Assembly (NCBI RefSeq): GCF_900120165.1
Contig: NZ_LT635475.1
Coordinates: forward strand, 1,488,001 to 1,552,000
DNA: 64,000 bases
Source of the DNA: Ezakiella massiliensis
GTDB lineage: Bacteria; Bacillota; Clostridia; Tissierellales; Peptoniphilaceae
Reading direction: 5' to 3'
The notes below the pieces were generated by a model. The model had not been told where the DNA came from and ran no database searches. It was given only the letters and a program-made list of their open reading frames with translations. How positions within the stretch are numbered: the stretch's first letter is position 1; every line of letters begins with the position of its first letter. Below, piece after piece: positions 26,041-33,865 of this stretch. Made by a program: the position numbers and the translations under genes.

Positions 26041-26538
26041 TTGATGAAAACACTTGGTATGTTAACAATCATCTGCTTAACAGCATCAATTATGATGGTG
26101 AATTTTATACTTATTATACCGAAATTTGGCTCGAAGCATTTCGGCGCACCTGATGATATCAAAGTTATGATGAGTAAGTTGCCAGATAAACCGATTTGGG
26201 TCAATATAATCGGCGGACTTATCATGATACTTGGATTGCTAGCCATTGCAGCCGTTCTAGGCTGGGCAATTGTTGATACAGTAAAATTTAGTTTAACTTT
26301 TCAGCAAGCCTTTGTTAGATTTTTAATACTATTTGAAGGATATAAGCTTTTTGATATTATCTTTTTTGATTATCTCATGCTTACCAAGTTAAAATTGCCG
26401 ACTAAAGTTTACCCAGAGACGGTTGGTGCTAAGGGTTATGATAATTTTGGTTTTAATGGGAAAAGTCAGATTGCAAAAATTATAATCTTCTTTTTCGTGA
26501 GCCTAATTTTGGCATATTTACTGACCGTTTTGGTTTAA
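26041..26538 (+). CDS. Small multi-pass membrane protein of unknown function
   Basis: 165 residues with about four hydrophobic segments (near 8-28, 55-80, 92-110, 143-165) and a conserved-looking loop KVYPETVGAKGYDNFGFNGK. The start may be TTG at 26041 or ATG at 26044; the unusually complete Shine-Dalgarno sequence is 9 or 12 nt away. No family recognised. The next gene, a GNAT, begins 28 bp on. Confidence 0.65.
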   Translation: MMKTLGMLTIICLTASIMMVNFILIIPKFGSKHFGAPDDIKVMMSKLPDKPIWVNIIGGLIMILGLLAIAAVLGWAIVDTVKFSLTFQQAFVRFLILFEGYKLFDIIFFDYLMLTKLKLPTKVYPETVGAKGYDNFGFNGKSQIAKIIIFFFVSLILAYLLTVLV

Positions 26539-26566
26539 CTAAAAATTTATTGAAGAGGGTTAATAA

Positions 26567-26971
26567 ATGCAGATAAAAGAATACACAGAATTTAAATTTG
26601 ACGAGATAAAAAGGCTTTATACAGAGGTTGGATGGACTGCATATACAGATGATATGGGTGCCTTAGAAGAGGGTTATAAGAGGTCTTTGAAAATCTTGGC
26701 GGCATACGAGGCTGATGAATTATTAGGAATAATTCGTGCAGTTGGGGATGGATATACTATTGTTTTTATCCAGGATATTTTGATCTTCCCCGAACGACAA
26801 GGACAAGGAGTTGGCAGTGCACTCATTAAAGCCATGCTTGACTTATATCCCAATGTTAGACAAATTGAGCTGGCAACTGATAATACAGAAAAGACCCTTG
26901 CATTCTACAAATCAGTAGGTTTTACTGAGTATTCGGAAGTGGGATGCTGTGGATTTATGAGGCTAAAATAA
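26567..26971 (+). CDS. GNAT-family N-acetyltransferase
   Basis: 134 residues covering one GNAT domain. The acetyl-CoA-binding motif A is visible as ILIFPERQGQGVGSALIKAM, with the later LATDNTEKTLAFYKSVGF motif B. Transfers acetyl from acetyl-CoA to an amine; substrate unknown. It resembles the short YjhQ/PhnO-like GNATs of Firmicutes. Confidence 0.88.
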   Translation: MQIKEYTEFKFDEIKRLYTEVGWTAYTDDMGALEEGYKRSLKILAAYEADELLGIIRAVGDGYTIVFIQDILIFPERQGQGVGSALIKAMLDLYPNVRQIELATDNTEKTLAFYKSVGFTEYSEVGCCGFMRLK

Positions 26972-27058
26972 ATTTTATTTCTTATAATATGTAAGTATAT
27001 TTATGCGCATGCATTTGCAAGTGCTTTTATAATATAAATTTAATTTTCCCACACAAAA

Positions 27059-27092
27059 AGCGAGAGTTTTTGATTAACTCTCGCTATTTTTA
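27059..27092. terminator. Bidirectional terminator between GNAT and ABC-F genes
   Basis: Perfect 10-bp stem AGCGAGAGTT/AACTCTCGCT with A-rich and T-rich flanks, serving the convergent genes. Confidence 0.88.
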
Positions 27093-27095
27093 TAT

Positions 27096-28580
27096 TTATA
27101 TTTCCTTAAGGCCGTTGGGATTTAGCTCATAGATTTTGTCGCAGGCTTGGGTCAGGAAGGACCTGTCGTGGGAGATTGCAAATATTGCTCCTTTGAAGTC
27201 TGCGAAGACGGAGTTGAGTTCGTCAATTGACAGGGGAGAAAAATTTCGCGTGGGCTCGTCTAAGAGCAAGACATTGGCGCCGTCAAAATCCAGTTTGGTC
27301 AAAATTATTTTGGCTCTTTGTCCTGGACTTAAATCGCCCATCTTGCGACTTATTTCTTCTTTGGAAAATTTGACGCTGGACAGGTAGGTCATAATTTTTG
27401 TCCGCTCGTCCTTGGTCCCGTCTACTGACAAAAACTCGTAGGCTGATTGATTATAATCCAAAATTTCCCTGTAGTCCTGGGGCATAACGCCAAGCTTTAT
27501 ATCAGTCCGATTTTTTAATTCTTCGGTCAGCTTTCTAAAGAGGGTGGTCTTGCCAACCCCGTTTTTACCAACTATGCCAATCTTGTCTTGCCCGTAAAAA
27601 TCTAAATTGATATTTTTCGCCAAAATATTTTCATTGAGTTTCAATTCATAGTCGACCAGATTTATTATGGGCTTGCCTGCTGGAAGGGGCTGGTAATTGG
27701 AAAACTTAATTAAAATCCTATCCTCAGCTTCTGGAATTTCTAAAAAATTTTCTGCCTCCCTTTCAAAACGCCTCCGCGTAGACTTGACTGCGTGCATTTT
27801 CTTGGCCAGTAACCTGCCGCCAGCTGGGTCGGCCCGGCTGATGACCTTTTGCTCGTGGTCAACTCTTTGGTAGATTTGCTGGAGCCTCTCCATCCGCTTT
27901 TTATAATCGGCTCTCTGTTTGTTGGCGATCATGAGATCGGATGCGTACTTACGATTTCTCCTGTCGATAAAGTCTTCGTATGGTATTGGCACAAAGATCG
28001 AATTTTTGCCTAGATGGATAATGCCTTCAGCTGTAGCCTTTAAAAGTTCCGTGTCGTGGGAGATAAATAAAATCGCCAGGTCCGAATGCCTTATAAAATC
28101 CTCCAGCCAATAGACGGTTGCCAGATCCAAGTCATTGGACGGCTCGTCTAAGAGTAACAAATCAGGTTCAGCCATTAAAATTTTAACCAAGGCCAGTTTG
28201 ATCTTCTCGCCGCCAGACAGATTTTTTATCTGCGTCTCGCGATTTATAAAATCGTAGTCCAGTCCAAGTTCATCCAAGATTCCATAAATAATGGAGTGGT
28301 TGATCTCGCCCAAATATTCGCTCACAGATAAATCATAATAGGCGTCCAAATTTTGTGGCAAATATCCAGTCGCAAAGGAATTTTTAATTGATCCGTCCAC
28401 TTCTAAGTAATCTTGTATGGCCGGGTCCTTTAAAATGCATTTTAAAATTGAAGACTTGCCGGTTCCTTCTTCACCGATAATGGCAATCTTGTCGCCAGAG
28501 TTTACTACAAAGGACAAGTCTTTGACCAAGACTTTTAAATCCCTTAGGTTTCTTATAGATAAATTATTAACTTGTAACAT
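27096..28580 (-). CDS. ABC-F family ATPase, possibly ribosome-protection (antibiotic resistance) type
   Basis: 494 residues: two ATP-binding cassettes joined by a basic linker and no membrane domain, the ABC-F layout. First Walker A IGEEGTGKSS, signature LSGGEKIKLAL and Walker B LLLLDEPSNDLD; second Walker A VGKNGVGKTT, signature LSPGQRAKI and Walker B LLLDEPTRNFSPLS. The linker region (KKMHAVKSTRRR) is positively charged, as needed to contact tRNA or rRNA. Members displace drugs from the ribosome (Lsa/Vga/Msr types) or tune translation (EttA-like). The TRNFSPLS variant resembles Lsa-type proteins, but that is only an impression. A long structured leader precedes it. Confidence 0.85.
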   Translation of the reverse strand: MLQVNNLSIRNLRDLKVLVKDLSFVVNSGDKIAIIGEEGTGKSSILKCILKDPAIQDYLEVDGSIKNSFATGYLPQNLDAYYDLSVSEYLGEINHSIIYGILDELGLDYDFINRETQIKNLSGGEKIKLALVKILMAEPDLLLLDEPSNDLDLATVYWLEDFIRHSDLAILFISHDTELLKATAEGIIHLGKNSIFVPIPYEDFIDRRNRKYASDLMIANKQRADYKKRMERLQQIYQRVDHEQKVISRADPAGGRLLAKKMHAVKSTRRRFEREAENFLEIPEAEDRILIKFSNYQPLPAGKPIINLVDYELKLNENILAKNINLDFYGQDKIGIVGKNGVGKTTLFRKLTEELKNRTDIKLGVMPQDYREILDYNQSAYEFLSVDGTKDERTKIMTYLSSVKFSKEEISRKMGDLSPGQRAKIILTKLDFDGANVLLLDEPTRNFSPLSIDELNSVFADFKGAIFAISHDRSFLTQACDKIYELNPNGLKEI

Positions 28581-28606
28581 ATTTCCTCCTTATTATTTTT
28601 ATAAGG

Positions 28607-28632
28607 CGGATTTGTTGGACACAAATTCCGCA
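28607..28632 (-). promoter_or_regulatory. Leader hairpin upstream of the ABC-F gene
   Basis: In the roughly 130-nt leader the minus strand can pair GCGGAATTTGT with ACAAATCCGC (one bulged A, 5-nt loop), just before the AAGGAGG ribosome site. A short open frame (MRAQIKNTCG...) also runs through it on the minus strand from an ATG near 28655. Possible translational control; unproven. Confidence 0.4.
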
Positions 28633-28716
28633 TGTGTTTTTGATCTGTGCCCTCATTTGAAGGCTCTTAAGCCATAATTGTCATCTTGACACTTCCTTTC
28701 TATAAATGATAACTTT

Positions 28717-28745
28717 ATTATAGCACTCTAAAAGACCTTTTACAA
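28717..28745 (-). promoter_or_regulatory. Promoter of the ABC-F gene
   Basis: Minus strand TTGTAA (28740-28745), 17 bp, TATAAT (28717-28722) with extended TGC. Confidence 0.7.
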
Positions 28746-28758
28746 ATACAAATTCTAT

Positions 28759-28787
28759 TTGACAAATTTTTAAAAATCATTTATAAT
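28759..28787 (+). promoter_or_regulatory. Consensus promoter of tRNA-Ser / SRP RNA
   Basis: TTGACA, 17 bp, TATAAT, 10 bp before the tRNA 5' end. It is back to back with the ABC-F promoter. Confidence 0.85.
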
Positions 28788-28797
28788 AATAGCTCAT

Positions 28798-28887
28798 GGA
28801 GAGATGGCCGAGCGGTTGAAGGCGCCCGCCTGGAAAGCGAGTATACGCTTAAACGTATCGAGGGTTCGAATCCCTCTCTCTCCGCCA
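28798..28887 (+). tRNA. tRNA-Ser (anticodon GGA)
   Basis: 90 nt with CCA encoded. The acceptor stem GGAGAGA/TCTCTCC, the D-arm GGCCGAGCGGTTGAAGGC, the anticodon loop CTGGAAA (anticodon GGA, reads UCC and UCU), a long class II variable arm, and the T-arm GAGGGTTCGAATCCCTC are all clear. Long variable arm and discriminator G fit serine. Confidence 0.97.
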
Positions 28888-28888
28888 T

Positions 28889-29156
28889 GGTGCAAGACGG
28901 GGGGCTAGCGGTTCCTTGTAATCTGCAATCCGCTGTAGCAGAGTCTGACTTTTTTGAGGGCTTTTTGTGGTCGGATGCTATTGTGGCATCTTGGTGTTGA
29001 TACATTGGACCTATATGCAACGATAAGTGCGCCGAACCTCGTCAGGTCGGGAACGAAGCAGCGATACGCGTTTCTTTCGTGTGACATATAGCCATCCGTG
29101 AGGAGCCAAGTGCCATGGTGGGCACGGTTGCAAATGTTCGATTCTAAGTCCGCACC
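28889..29156 (+). ncRNA. ffs: Signal recognition particle RNA, large bacterial type
   Basis: About 268 nt. The S domain has the SRP hallmark GTCAGGTCGGGAACGAAGCAGC (split here as GTCAGGTCGGGAA and CGAAGCAGC), and the 5' part GGCTAGCGGTTCC...TGTAATCTGCAATCCGCT is the Alu-like domain seen in Clostridia and Bacilli. The ends pair as GGTGC (28889-28893) with GCACC (29152-29156). It scaffolds Ffh for co-translational membrane targeting. Only one base separates it from the tRNA-Ser CCA, so both probably come from one transcript. Precise ends are inferred from pairing. Confidence 0.93.
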
Positions 29157-29166
29157 TTACATATTT

Positions 29167-29188
29167 AAGAGCGAAAGCTCTTTTTTTA
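29167..29188 (+). terminator. Terminator after SRP RNA
   Basis: AAGAGC-GAAA-GCTCTT with a GNRA tetraloop and seven or more Ts. Confidence 0.92.
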
Positions 29189-29235
29189 TTGGTTTTTTTG
29201 AATATTATTATTTCAAGGCCTGAGGATTATTTTTA

Positions 29236-29287
29236 TAAAATACAATTTGCAAATATATATGAAAAGCCTTTCATTTTCGAAAAAATT
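29236..29287 (+). repeat. Direct repeat copy 1 (about 52 bp)
   Basis: Nearly the same as 29380-29431: both contain CAATTTGCAAATATATATGA followed by AA(A/G)GCCTTTCA and an A/T-rich end. They lie about 145 bp apart in the gap after SRP RNA. Confidence 0.8.
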
Positions 29288-29379
29288 CTTAATTTCAATT
29301 TATTTTCTCTTTGCATTTGCAATTTTTATTTAAGCTTTTCCAGGTCTTTAAACTTTTGAGGGCAGAGAATTGTATTTTT

Positions 29380-29431
29380 AAAATGCAATTTGCAAATATA
29401 TATGAAAGGCCTTTCACTTTGGGAAAAATTT
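29380..29431 (+). repeat. Direct repeat copy 2 (about 52 bp)
   Basis: Second copy of the 29236-29287 unit with a handful of changes. The two copies and the spacer between fill most of the 410-bp gap between SRP RNA and the rhodanese gene; no gene seen there. Confidence 0.8.
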
Positions 29432-29447
29432 AGCACTTTGCATTATA

Positions 29448-29486
29448 AATTTCATCTATAGGTCGGCTTTTCTTATAGATGAAATT
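29448..29486. repeat. 13-bp inverted repeat before the rhodanese promoter
   Basis: AATTTCATCTATA (29448-29460) and its exact complement (29474-29486) with a 13-nt loop. It sits just upstream of the -35 region; either an old terminator (T run follows at 29494) or a regulatory site. Confidence 0.75.
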
Positions 29487-29488
29487 AA

Positions 29489-29541
29489 TTGGATTTTTTT
29501 CTCAATAAATGCTACAATAAGCAGTGTGGATATTTTCCACA
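29489..29541 (+). promoter_or_regulatory. Promoter and possible operator of the rhodanese lipoprotein gene
   Basis: TTGGAT (29489-29494), 18 bp, TACAAT (29513-29518) with extended TGC. At the expected transcription start lies TGTGGA-TATTT-TCCACA (29525-29541), a 6-5-6 inverted repeat suited to a repressor or a 5'-end hairpin. Confidence 0.55.
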
Positions 29542-29566
29542 TGATAATTTAATTTAGGAGGAAATT

Positions 29567-30283
29567 ATGAAAAAACAAAATATTTTTTTAGTTTGCATCC
29601 TTGCTTTATTATTAGCTTTTGCTGGATGTAAATCAAATGATGCACCAGCAAAGACTGATTCAACAGCAAGCGCTGATGGTACAATCTCAGGTGCAGACCT
29701 AGACAAGATTGAAGAAGACAACAAGGAAAAAGAAAACTACCTTGTAATCGACGTTAGAGGTCCTGAACAATATAACGAAGGACACGTAAAACACGCTATC
29801 AATATTCCACTTGATACACTTGAAAGCAGACTTTCAGAAATCGAATCATTCAAAGATAAGAATGTTATCACAGTTTGCAATACAGGTAAAAAGAGTGGCG
29901 AAGCTCAAAAAATTCTTCAAGACAATGGCTTTACAAAAGTTTTAAATGCTGAAGGCGTAAAAGACTTCGCATACACAACAATGACAAAGGCTAAATCAGT
30001 TCTTGGACCAGAATTTGCTGAACTAATCAAAGGTGACGTTACAATTCTTGACTTCAGAGAAGAAAAAGACTTCAACGAAGGTCACATTGCAGGCGCTATC
30101 AACACAACAGCTGATGACGTTTTAAATATCCTAGATCAAATTCCAAAGGATAAGCCAGTTCTAACCTACTGCTATTCAGGAAACAGATCATTTGGCGGAG
30201 CTCACAAGCTTGCTGAAGAAGGATATGACGTTACAAACGCTATCGACGGAACTAAGGAATACGAATACGAATTAGTAAAATAA
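29567..30283 (+). CDS. Lipoprotein with two rhodanese domains
   Basis: 238 residues. A lipoprotein signal peptide ends in the lipobox LAFAGC (Cys21), so the protein is tethered outside the cell. Two rhodanese-like domains follow: the first has its active-site loop CNTGKKSG, the second CYSGNRSFGG; both keep the catalytic cysteine. They could move sulfane sulfur or act in thiol redox or arsenic/selenium chemistry at the surface. First gene before the ArsS-type cluster, though separated from it by a long hairpin. Confidence 0.88.
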   Translation: MKKQNIFLVCILALLLAFAGCKSNDAPAKTDSTASADGTISGADLDKIEEDNKEKENYLVIDVRGPEQYNEGHVKHAINIPLDTLESRLSEIESFKDKNVITVCNTGKKSGEAQKILQDNGFTKVLNAEGVKDFAYTTMTKAKSVLGPEFAELIKGDVTILDFREEKDFNEGHIAGAINTTADDVLNILDQIPKDKPVLTYCYSGNRSFGGAHKLAEEGYDVTNAIDGTKEYEYELVK

Positions 30284-30300
30284 TTTAAATAAAAATATGA

Positions 30301-30355
30301 AAGGGAGATTTTCTACAATTCAAGATTAACTGTAGGCGAATCTCCCTTGTTTTTT
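30301..30355 (+). terminator. Extended hairpin terminator after rhodanese gene
   Basis: Outer stem AAGGGAGATT/AATCTCCCTT with an inner CTACA/TGTAG helix, then a T run. May be leaky, as the next gene begins 14 bp later without an obvious promoter. Confidence 0.75.
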
Positions 30356-30368
30356 AAAGGAAGAGCAT

Positions 30369-31817
30369 ATGATTATATTTTTCACAAAAGCACCTGAGCT
30401 TGGCTTTTGCAAATCACGTTTAAGGGAATTTATAGATGACGAAAAAGTTTTGGCCATTTGTCGAAAGCTAATAAAGGATACTTTTGTATCCATAAATCAC
30501 TTTCCTTGCACTATTTATTATGCTGGAGCTTATGAAAAATTGGATTTTTTAAATGTCGACCTGACAAAAGTTCCCCATAATCCCCAGGTCAAAGGCAGCT
30601 TGGGCAGGCGGATGAAGGATGCCATTTACAATGAGCTCAAGTTGAGCGACAAGGTGATTTTAATTGGCTCGGACTTGGTTGGCATAGATGATGCCTTGAT
30701 ACAGTCTGCCTATGAGGCGCTTGATGATTATGATATAGTCATTGCTCCTGTAGCTGACGGCGGCTACGGACTGGTGGGAATGAATAGGGAATGCGATATT
30801 TTTACTGGTATAGAATATTCGACGCCCCACGTTTTAAAAGATACGATTGATTTGGCAGAAGAAAAAGGCTACCGGGTCAAAGTTTTAAAAGAAATTTTGG
30901 ACATAGATGAGTTTGACGACCTGGTCCGAGCAGAGACGGGAGTTTTTGATATCGACCTGATTGGTCGGGGCGAATACAATGTCAACTACAAGGTAGGCGA
31001 TTATGTTTTTCGCATTAACTTTGCCAGCCAAATGGGACTGGGAGAGGACCAAATCGCCTATGAGTATCAGGCTTTAAAAGAGCTGGAGACATCGGGAGTA
31101 ACCCCCAAGGCCTATGAGTGCAAAAAATCTGGCAACTATATTCCCTATGGTTTTTTGACCATGGAATATTTGCAAGGTCGGCCCCTTGACTATGACAAGG
31201 ACATGGCGACTGCAGCTAGACTTTTGTCAACCGTCCACAATATGGATGCCAGCCATTCAAAACTAATCAGGGCAGATAGGCCCTTCAAGATGATGTACGA
31301 GGAATTTTTGTCCATGTACTCCCACTACAAATCTTGGGAAGACCGGGACAGGGAGGCCGAGAAAATTATCGATGAACTCATGGAAATCGCAGGATCTTAT
31401 GACTTGGACGCTCAAATGAAAAGACCGTCTATAATAAATACAGAGTTAAACAATCGCAATTTTATTATTAATAATAATTCTTATATTATAGATTGGGAGA
31501 AGCCCATTATTGGCGACTGCGAGCAGGACTTGGCCCACTTTCTGGTGCCGACTACGACCAATTGGAAGACCGATAAGATTTTGTCTGACGCAGAAATCGA
31601 AAACTTTTTAAGTGAATACGAAAAGTACCGACCAGTAAACCGCGTATTATTAAAACAATTTATGACCTTCAACACCCTAAGGGGAGTCACCTGGTGCTCC
31701 ATGGCTAAGCGGGAGTACTCCAGCGACCGGGCCATAAAAAATGAAGATACAGAGAAGAAGATAGATAAATTTTTGAGCTTAGATTTCTTAAAAATGTTAA
31801 AGGAAAGATTTTATTAG
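30369..31817 (+). CDS. Fusion of TIGR04282-type transferase (DUF2064) with a choline/APH-kinase-like domain
   Basis: 482 residues. The N-terminal 200 match the DUF2064/TIGR04282 nucleotidyltransferase-like glycosyltransferases found beside ArsS-type radical SAM genes (starting IIFFTKAPELGFCKSRL, with GSDLVGID and PVADGGYGLVGM). From about 200 the chain becomes an APH/choline-kinase fold with a GRGEYNVNYKV nucleotide loop and IDWEKP metal motif. The catalytic loop normally reading HGDLHPGN is here NTELNNRN, so the catalytic Asp is Glu and the His is lost; activity of the kinase half is doubtful or altered. Followed by the TVP38 genes in close order. Confidence 0.82.
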   Translation: MIIFFTKAPELGFCKSRLREFIDDEKVLAICRKLIKDTFVSINHFPCTIYYAGAYEKLDFLNVDLTKVPHNPQVKGSLGRRMKDAIYNELKLSDKVILIGSDLVGIDDALIQSAYEALDDYDIVIAPVADGGYGLVGMNRECDIFTGIEYSTPHVLKDTIDLAEEKGYRVKVLKEILDIDEFDDLVRAETGVFDIDLIGRGEYNVNYKVGDYVFRINFASQMGLGEDQIAYEYQALKELETSGVTPKAYECKKSGNYIPYGFLTMEYLQGRPLDYDKDMATAARLLSTVHNMDASHSKLIRADRPFKMMYEEFLSMYSHYKSWEDRDREAEKIIDELMEIAGSYDLDAQMKRPSIINTELNNRNFIINNNSYIIDWEKPIIGDCEQDLAHFLVPTTTNWKTDKILSDAEIENFLSEYEKYRPVNRVLLKQFMTFNTLRGVTWCSMAKREYSSDRAIKNEDTEKKIDKFLSLDFLKMLKERFY

Positions 31818-31826
31818 AGGTGAATT

Positions 31827-32570
31827 ATGAGTAAACATGAATTAACTCCACAAGAACAAAAAAAGGCCAATACCAGACGGATAATTCTCTTAGCCGTTAT
31901 TGGTATCTGCCTCTTGGTATATTTCTTTGTACCAAGTGTAAACACAAAGATTAATACAGCAGTTTCAACAGTATTTACAACTGACATTCATAAAGTGGTT
32001 GAATACATCAGAGGCTTCGGCGGATATGCAGTTGCAGTTTCATTTTTATTGATGATCCTGCAAGCAATTATCGCACCTGTCCCAGCCTTTGTTATAACCC
32101 TATCAAACGCAGTTATCTGGGGCTGGTGGAGAGGCGCCATACTTTCATGGACCTCATCTATGGTTGCAGCAGGTATTTGCTTCTACATTGCTCGCATTTT
32201 AGGCCGTGACGTTGTTGAGAAATTAAATGCAAAATCAGGTATAGCAAAGATTGAACAATTCTTTGAAAGATATGGGACTAATACTATTATCATTGCTAGA
32301 CTTTTACCATTTGTTCCATTTGACCCAGTTTCATACGTTGCAGGACTTACATCTATGGGCTTTTGGGAATTCTTCTGGGCAACAGGTATTGGCCAATTAC
32401 CAGCTACAGTTATTTACTCATACGCAGGTGGCAATCTAACTGGCGGAGCACAAAAGATGTTTATCGGTCTCTTAATCTTATTTGGCGGTTCAGCTATTGT
32501 AACAATGGCTAAGAAGATGTACGATGAAAAATACAAAGACGAAGAAACAAAAAATCCAGGAAATAATTAA
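31827..32570 (+). CDS. TVP38/TMEM64-family membrane protein (first copy)
   Basis: 247 residues with a DedA-like (VTT/SNARE-associated) core of about five membrane segments. The family motif appears as FYIARILGRDVVEKL and RLLPFVPFDPVSYVAGLTSMGF. Such proteins scramble lipids or act in membrane homeostasis and regularly accompany ArsS-type clusters in bacterial genomes (established association, TVP38/TMEM64 with TIGR04282/04283 transferases). AGGTGAATT ribosome site 9 bp after the previous stop; overlaps the next gene by 47 bp. Confidence 0.87.
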   Translation: MSKHELTPQEQKKANTRRIILLAVIGICLLVYFFVPSVNTKINTAVSTVFTTDIHKVVEYIRGFGGYAVAVSFLLMILQAIIAPVPAFVITLSNAVIWGWWRGAILSWTSSMVAAGICFYIARILGRDVVEKLNAKSGIAKIEQFFERYGTNTIIIARLLPFVPFDPVSYVAGLTSMGFWEFFWATGIGQLPATVIYSYAGGNLTGGAQKMFIGLLILFGGSAIVTMAKKMYDEKYKDEETKNPGNN

Positions 32571-33228
32571 AATAATAATCGCCCTAACCATCGTAGCCGG
32601 GTCAATTTACTTGGCCAGGTATGCAAAGTTTGAGCACATCCGCGACTTTGTTCAAAGCTACGGGGTTTGGGGCGAGGTAATTTATGTGCTTTGCTGGGTG
32701 GTCCTGCCCATATTTATGTTTCCAGTCCCAGTCATCGCCTTTGCAGGCGGAGTAATGTACGGGATTGGCAAGGGCAGCCTGCTCACTATACTTGGAGCCA
32801 TGTTAAATGTTATAGTGGTTTATTTTTTATCCAGGTATGTAGCCAAGGACTTTGTAGAAAAAATTATTTTAAACAGAGTCAGTGGTAAACTCAGGGAAAA
32901 ACTTTTAACCGAAGATCAAAAATCCCTCTTTGTAGTTCTAACTGTAATGAGGATCATGCCCATTGTATCCTTTAGCCTTTCAAATTATTTGGCTGGGATT
33001 ACAAATGTCAAGTTCTGGGTCCACATGCTCTCGTCGGTTATAGGGATTATTCCAGGCACGTTAATATTTTTAAACTTTGGCGATAAGATGCTGGAGCCGG
33101 GCTCAGCTTCATTTATAATTGCTGCAGTCCTCTTGGCTCTGATAATAATTGTGCCAATATTTTTTACAAGAAAGTATTTTGGTGATTTAGTTGTCAAAAA
33201 AAGTGACGATAATTCTTCCGACTTATAA
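32524..33228 (+). CDS. TVP38/TMEM64-family membrane protein (second copy)
   Basis: 234 residues, a paralog of its upstream neighbour with YFLSRYVAKDFVEKI and RIMPIVSFSLSNYLAGITNVKF in place of the same motifs. The only in-frame ATG is at 32524, inside the end of the first copy, with a weak ribosome site; true start may be slightly later with an alternative codon. Base composition is more GC-rich in the first copy. Its end overlaps the TTG start of the glycosyltransferase by 38 bp. Confidence 0.83.
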   Translation: MKNTKTKKQKIQEIIKIIIALTIVAGSIYLARYAKFEHIRDFVQSYGVWGEVIYVLCWVVLPIFMFPVPVIAFAGGVMYGIGKGSLLTILGAMLNVIVVYFLSRYVAKDFVEKIILNRVSGKLREKLLTEDQKSLFVVLTVMRIMPIVSFSLSNYLAGITNVKFWVHMLSSVIGIIPGTLIFLNFGDKMLEPGSASFIIAAVLLALIIIVPIFFTRKYFGDLVVKKSDDNSSDL

Positions 33229-33865
33229 TGAGGAAGAAAATATAGCAAAAATTGAAAATCAGCTAAGGAAATTGGAGGGTGACTTTGATGTCATCTTCTC
33301 CGATGGCTTTAGCACGGATAAAACCTATGAGCTAATTACTTATCCAAAAATTCAAGAGGCCAAGTATCGGGCCTTTCAGATGAACGCTGCGGCCAAGTAT
33401 GCCAAGACCGAATACCTGTGGTTTGTCCACGTGGATTCCATTCTCCATCCAAAGTCAGTCCTCGCCATTGAAGATTCTGGCTACGAGATTGGGTGCTTTA
33501 GGCTGAAATTTGACAAGGATACCTTTGCCCTTAGATTAAATTCATATTTTACAACTGCCTTTAGGCTGAGACTACAAAAACTTGCTTTTGGCGACCAGGG
33601 AATTTTTATCAGGAGGGACCTCTTTAAATCCATGGGCGGTTACAAGGAAATTCCGCTGATGGAAGACTATCAATTATCTGTTGATATTAATAAAATGGGC
33701 AAGAAGATTGAACTCATTGACCTGCCTATAATTACATCGGCCAGACGCTTTGAAAAGGGAGCCTTTAGGACTTATCTTAAAATGCAAAAACTCCAATGGA
33801 AGTACAGGCACGGCAGGGATATATTTGATATACATAAGGAGTACGAAAGTTATGACGGTAAGTGA
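33191..33865 (+). CDS. TIGR04283-type family 2 glycosyltransferase
   Basis: 224 residues from a TTG start preceded by GGTGAT. The GT-A fold is visible in VTIILPTYNEEENI, the VHVDS DxD-like metal motif and GDQGIFIRRDLFKSMGGYKEIPLMEDY, which is typical of TIGR04283 (arsenosugar or rSAM/selenodomain-associated transferase 2). It likely moves a sugar unit onto the small product made by this cluster. Overlaps neighbours on both sides, showing tight operon packing. Confidence 0.88.
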   Translation: MSKKVTIILPTYNEEENIAKIENQLRKLEGDFDVIFSDGFSTDKTYELITYPKIQEAKYRAFQMNAAAKYAKTEYLWFVHVDSILHPKSVLAIEDSGYEIGCFRLKFDKDTFALRLNSYFTTAFRLRLQKLAFGDQGIFIRRDLFKSMGGYKEIPLMEDYQLSVDINKMGKKIELIDLPIITSARRFEKGAFRTYLKMQKLQWKYRHGRDIFDIHKEYESYDGK

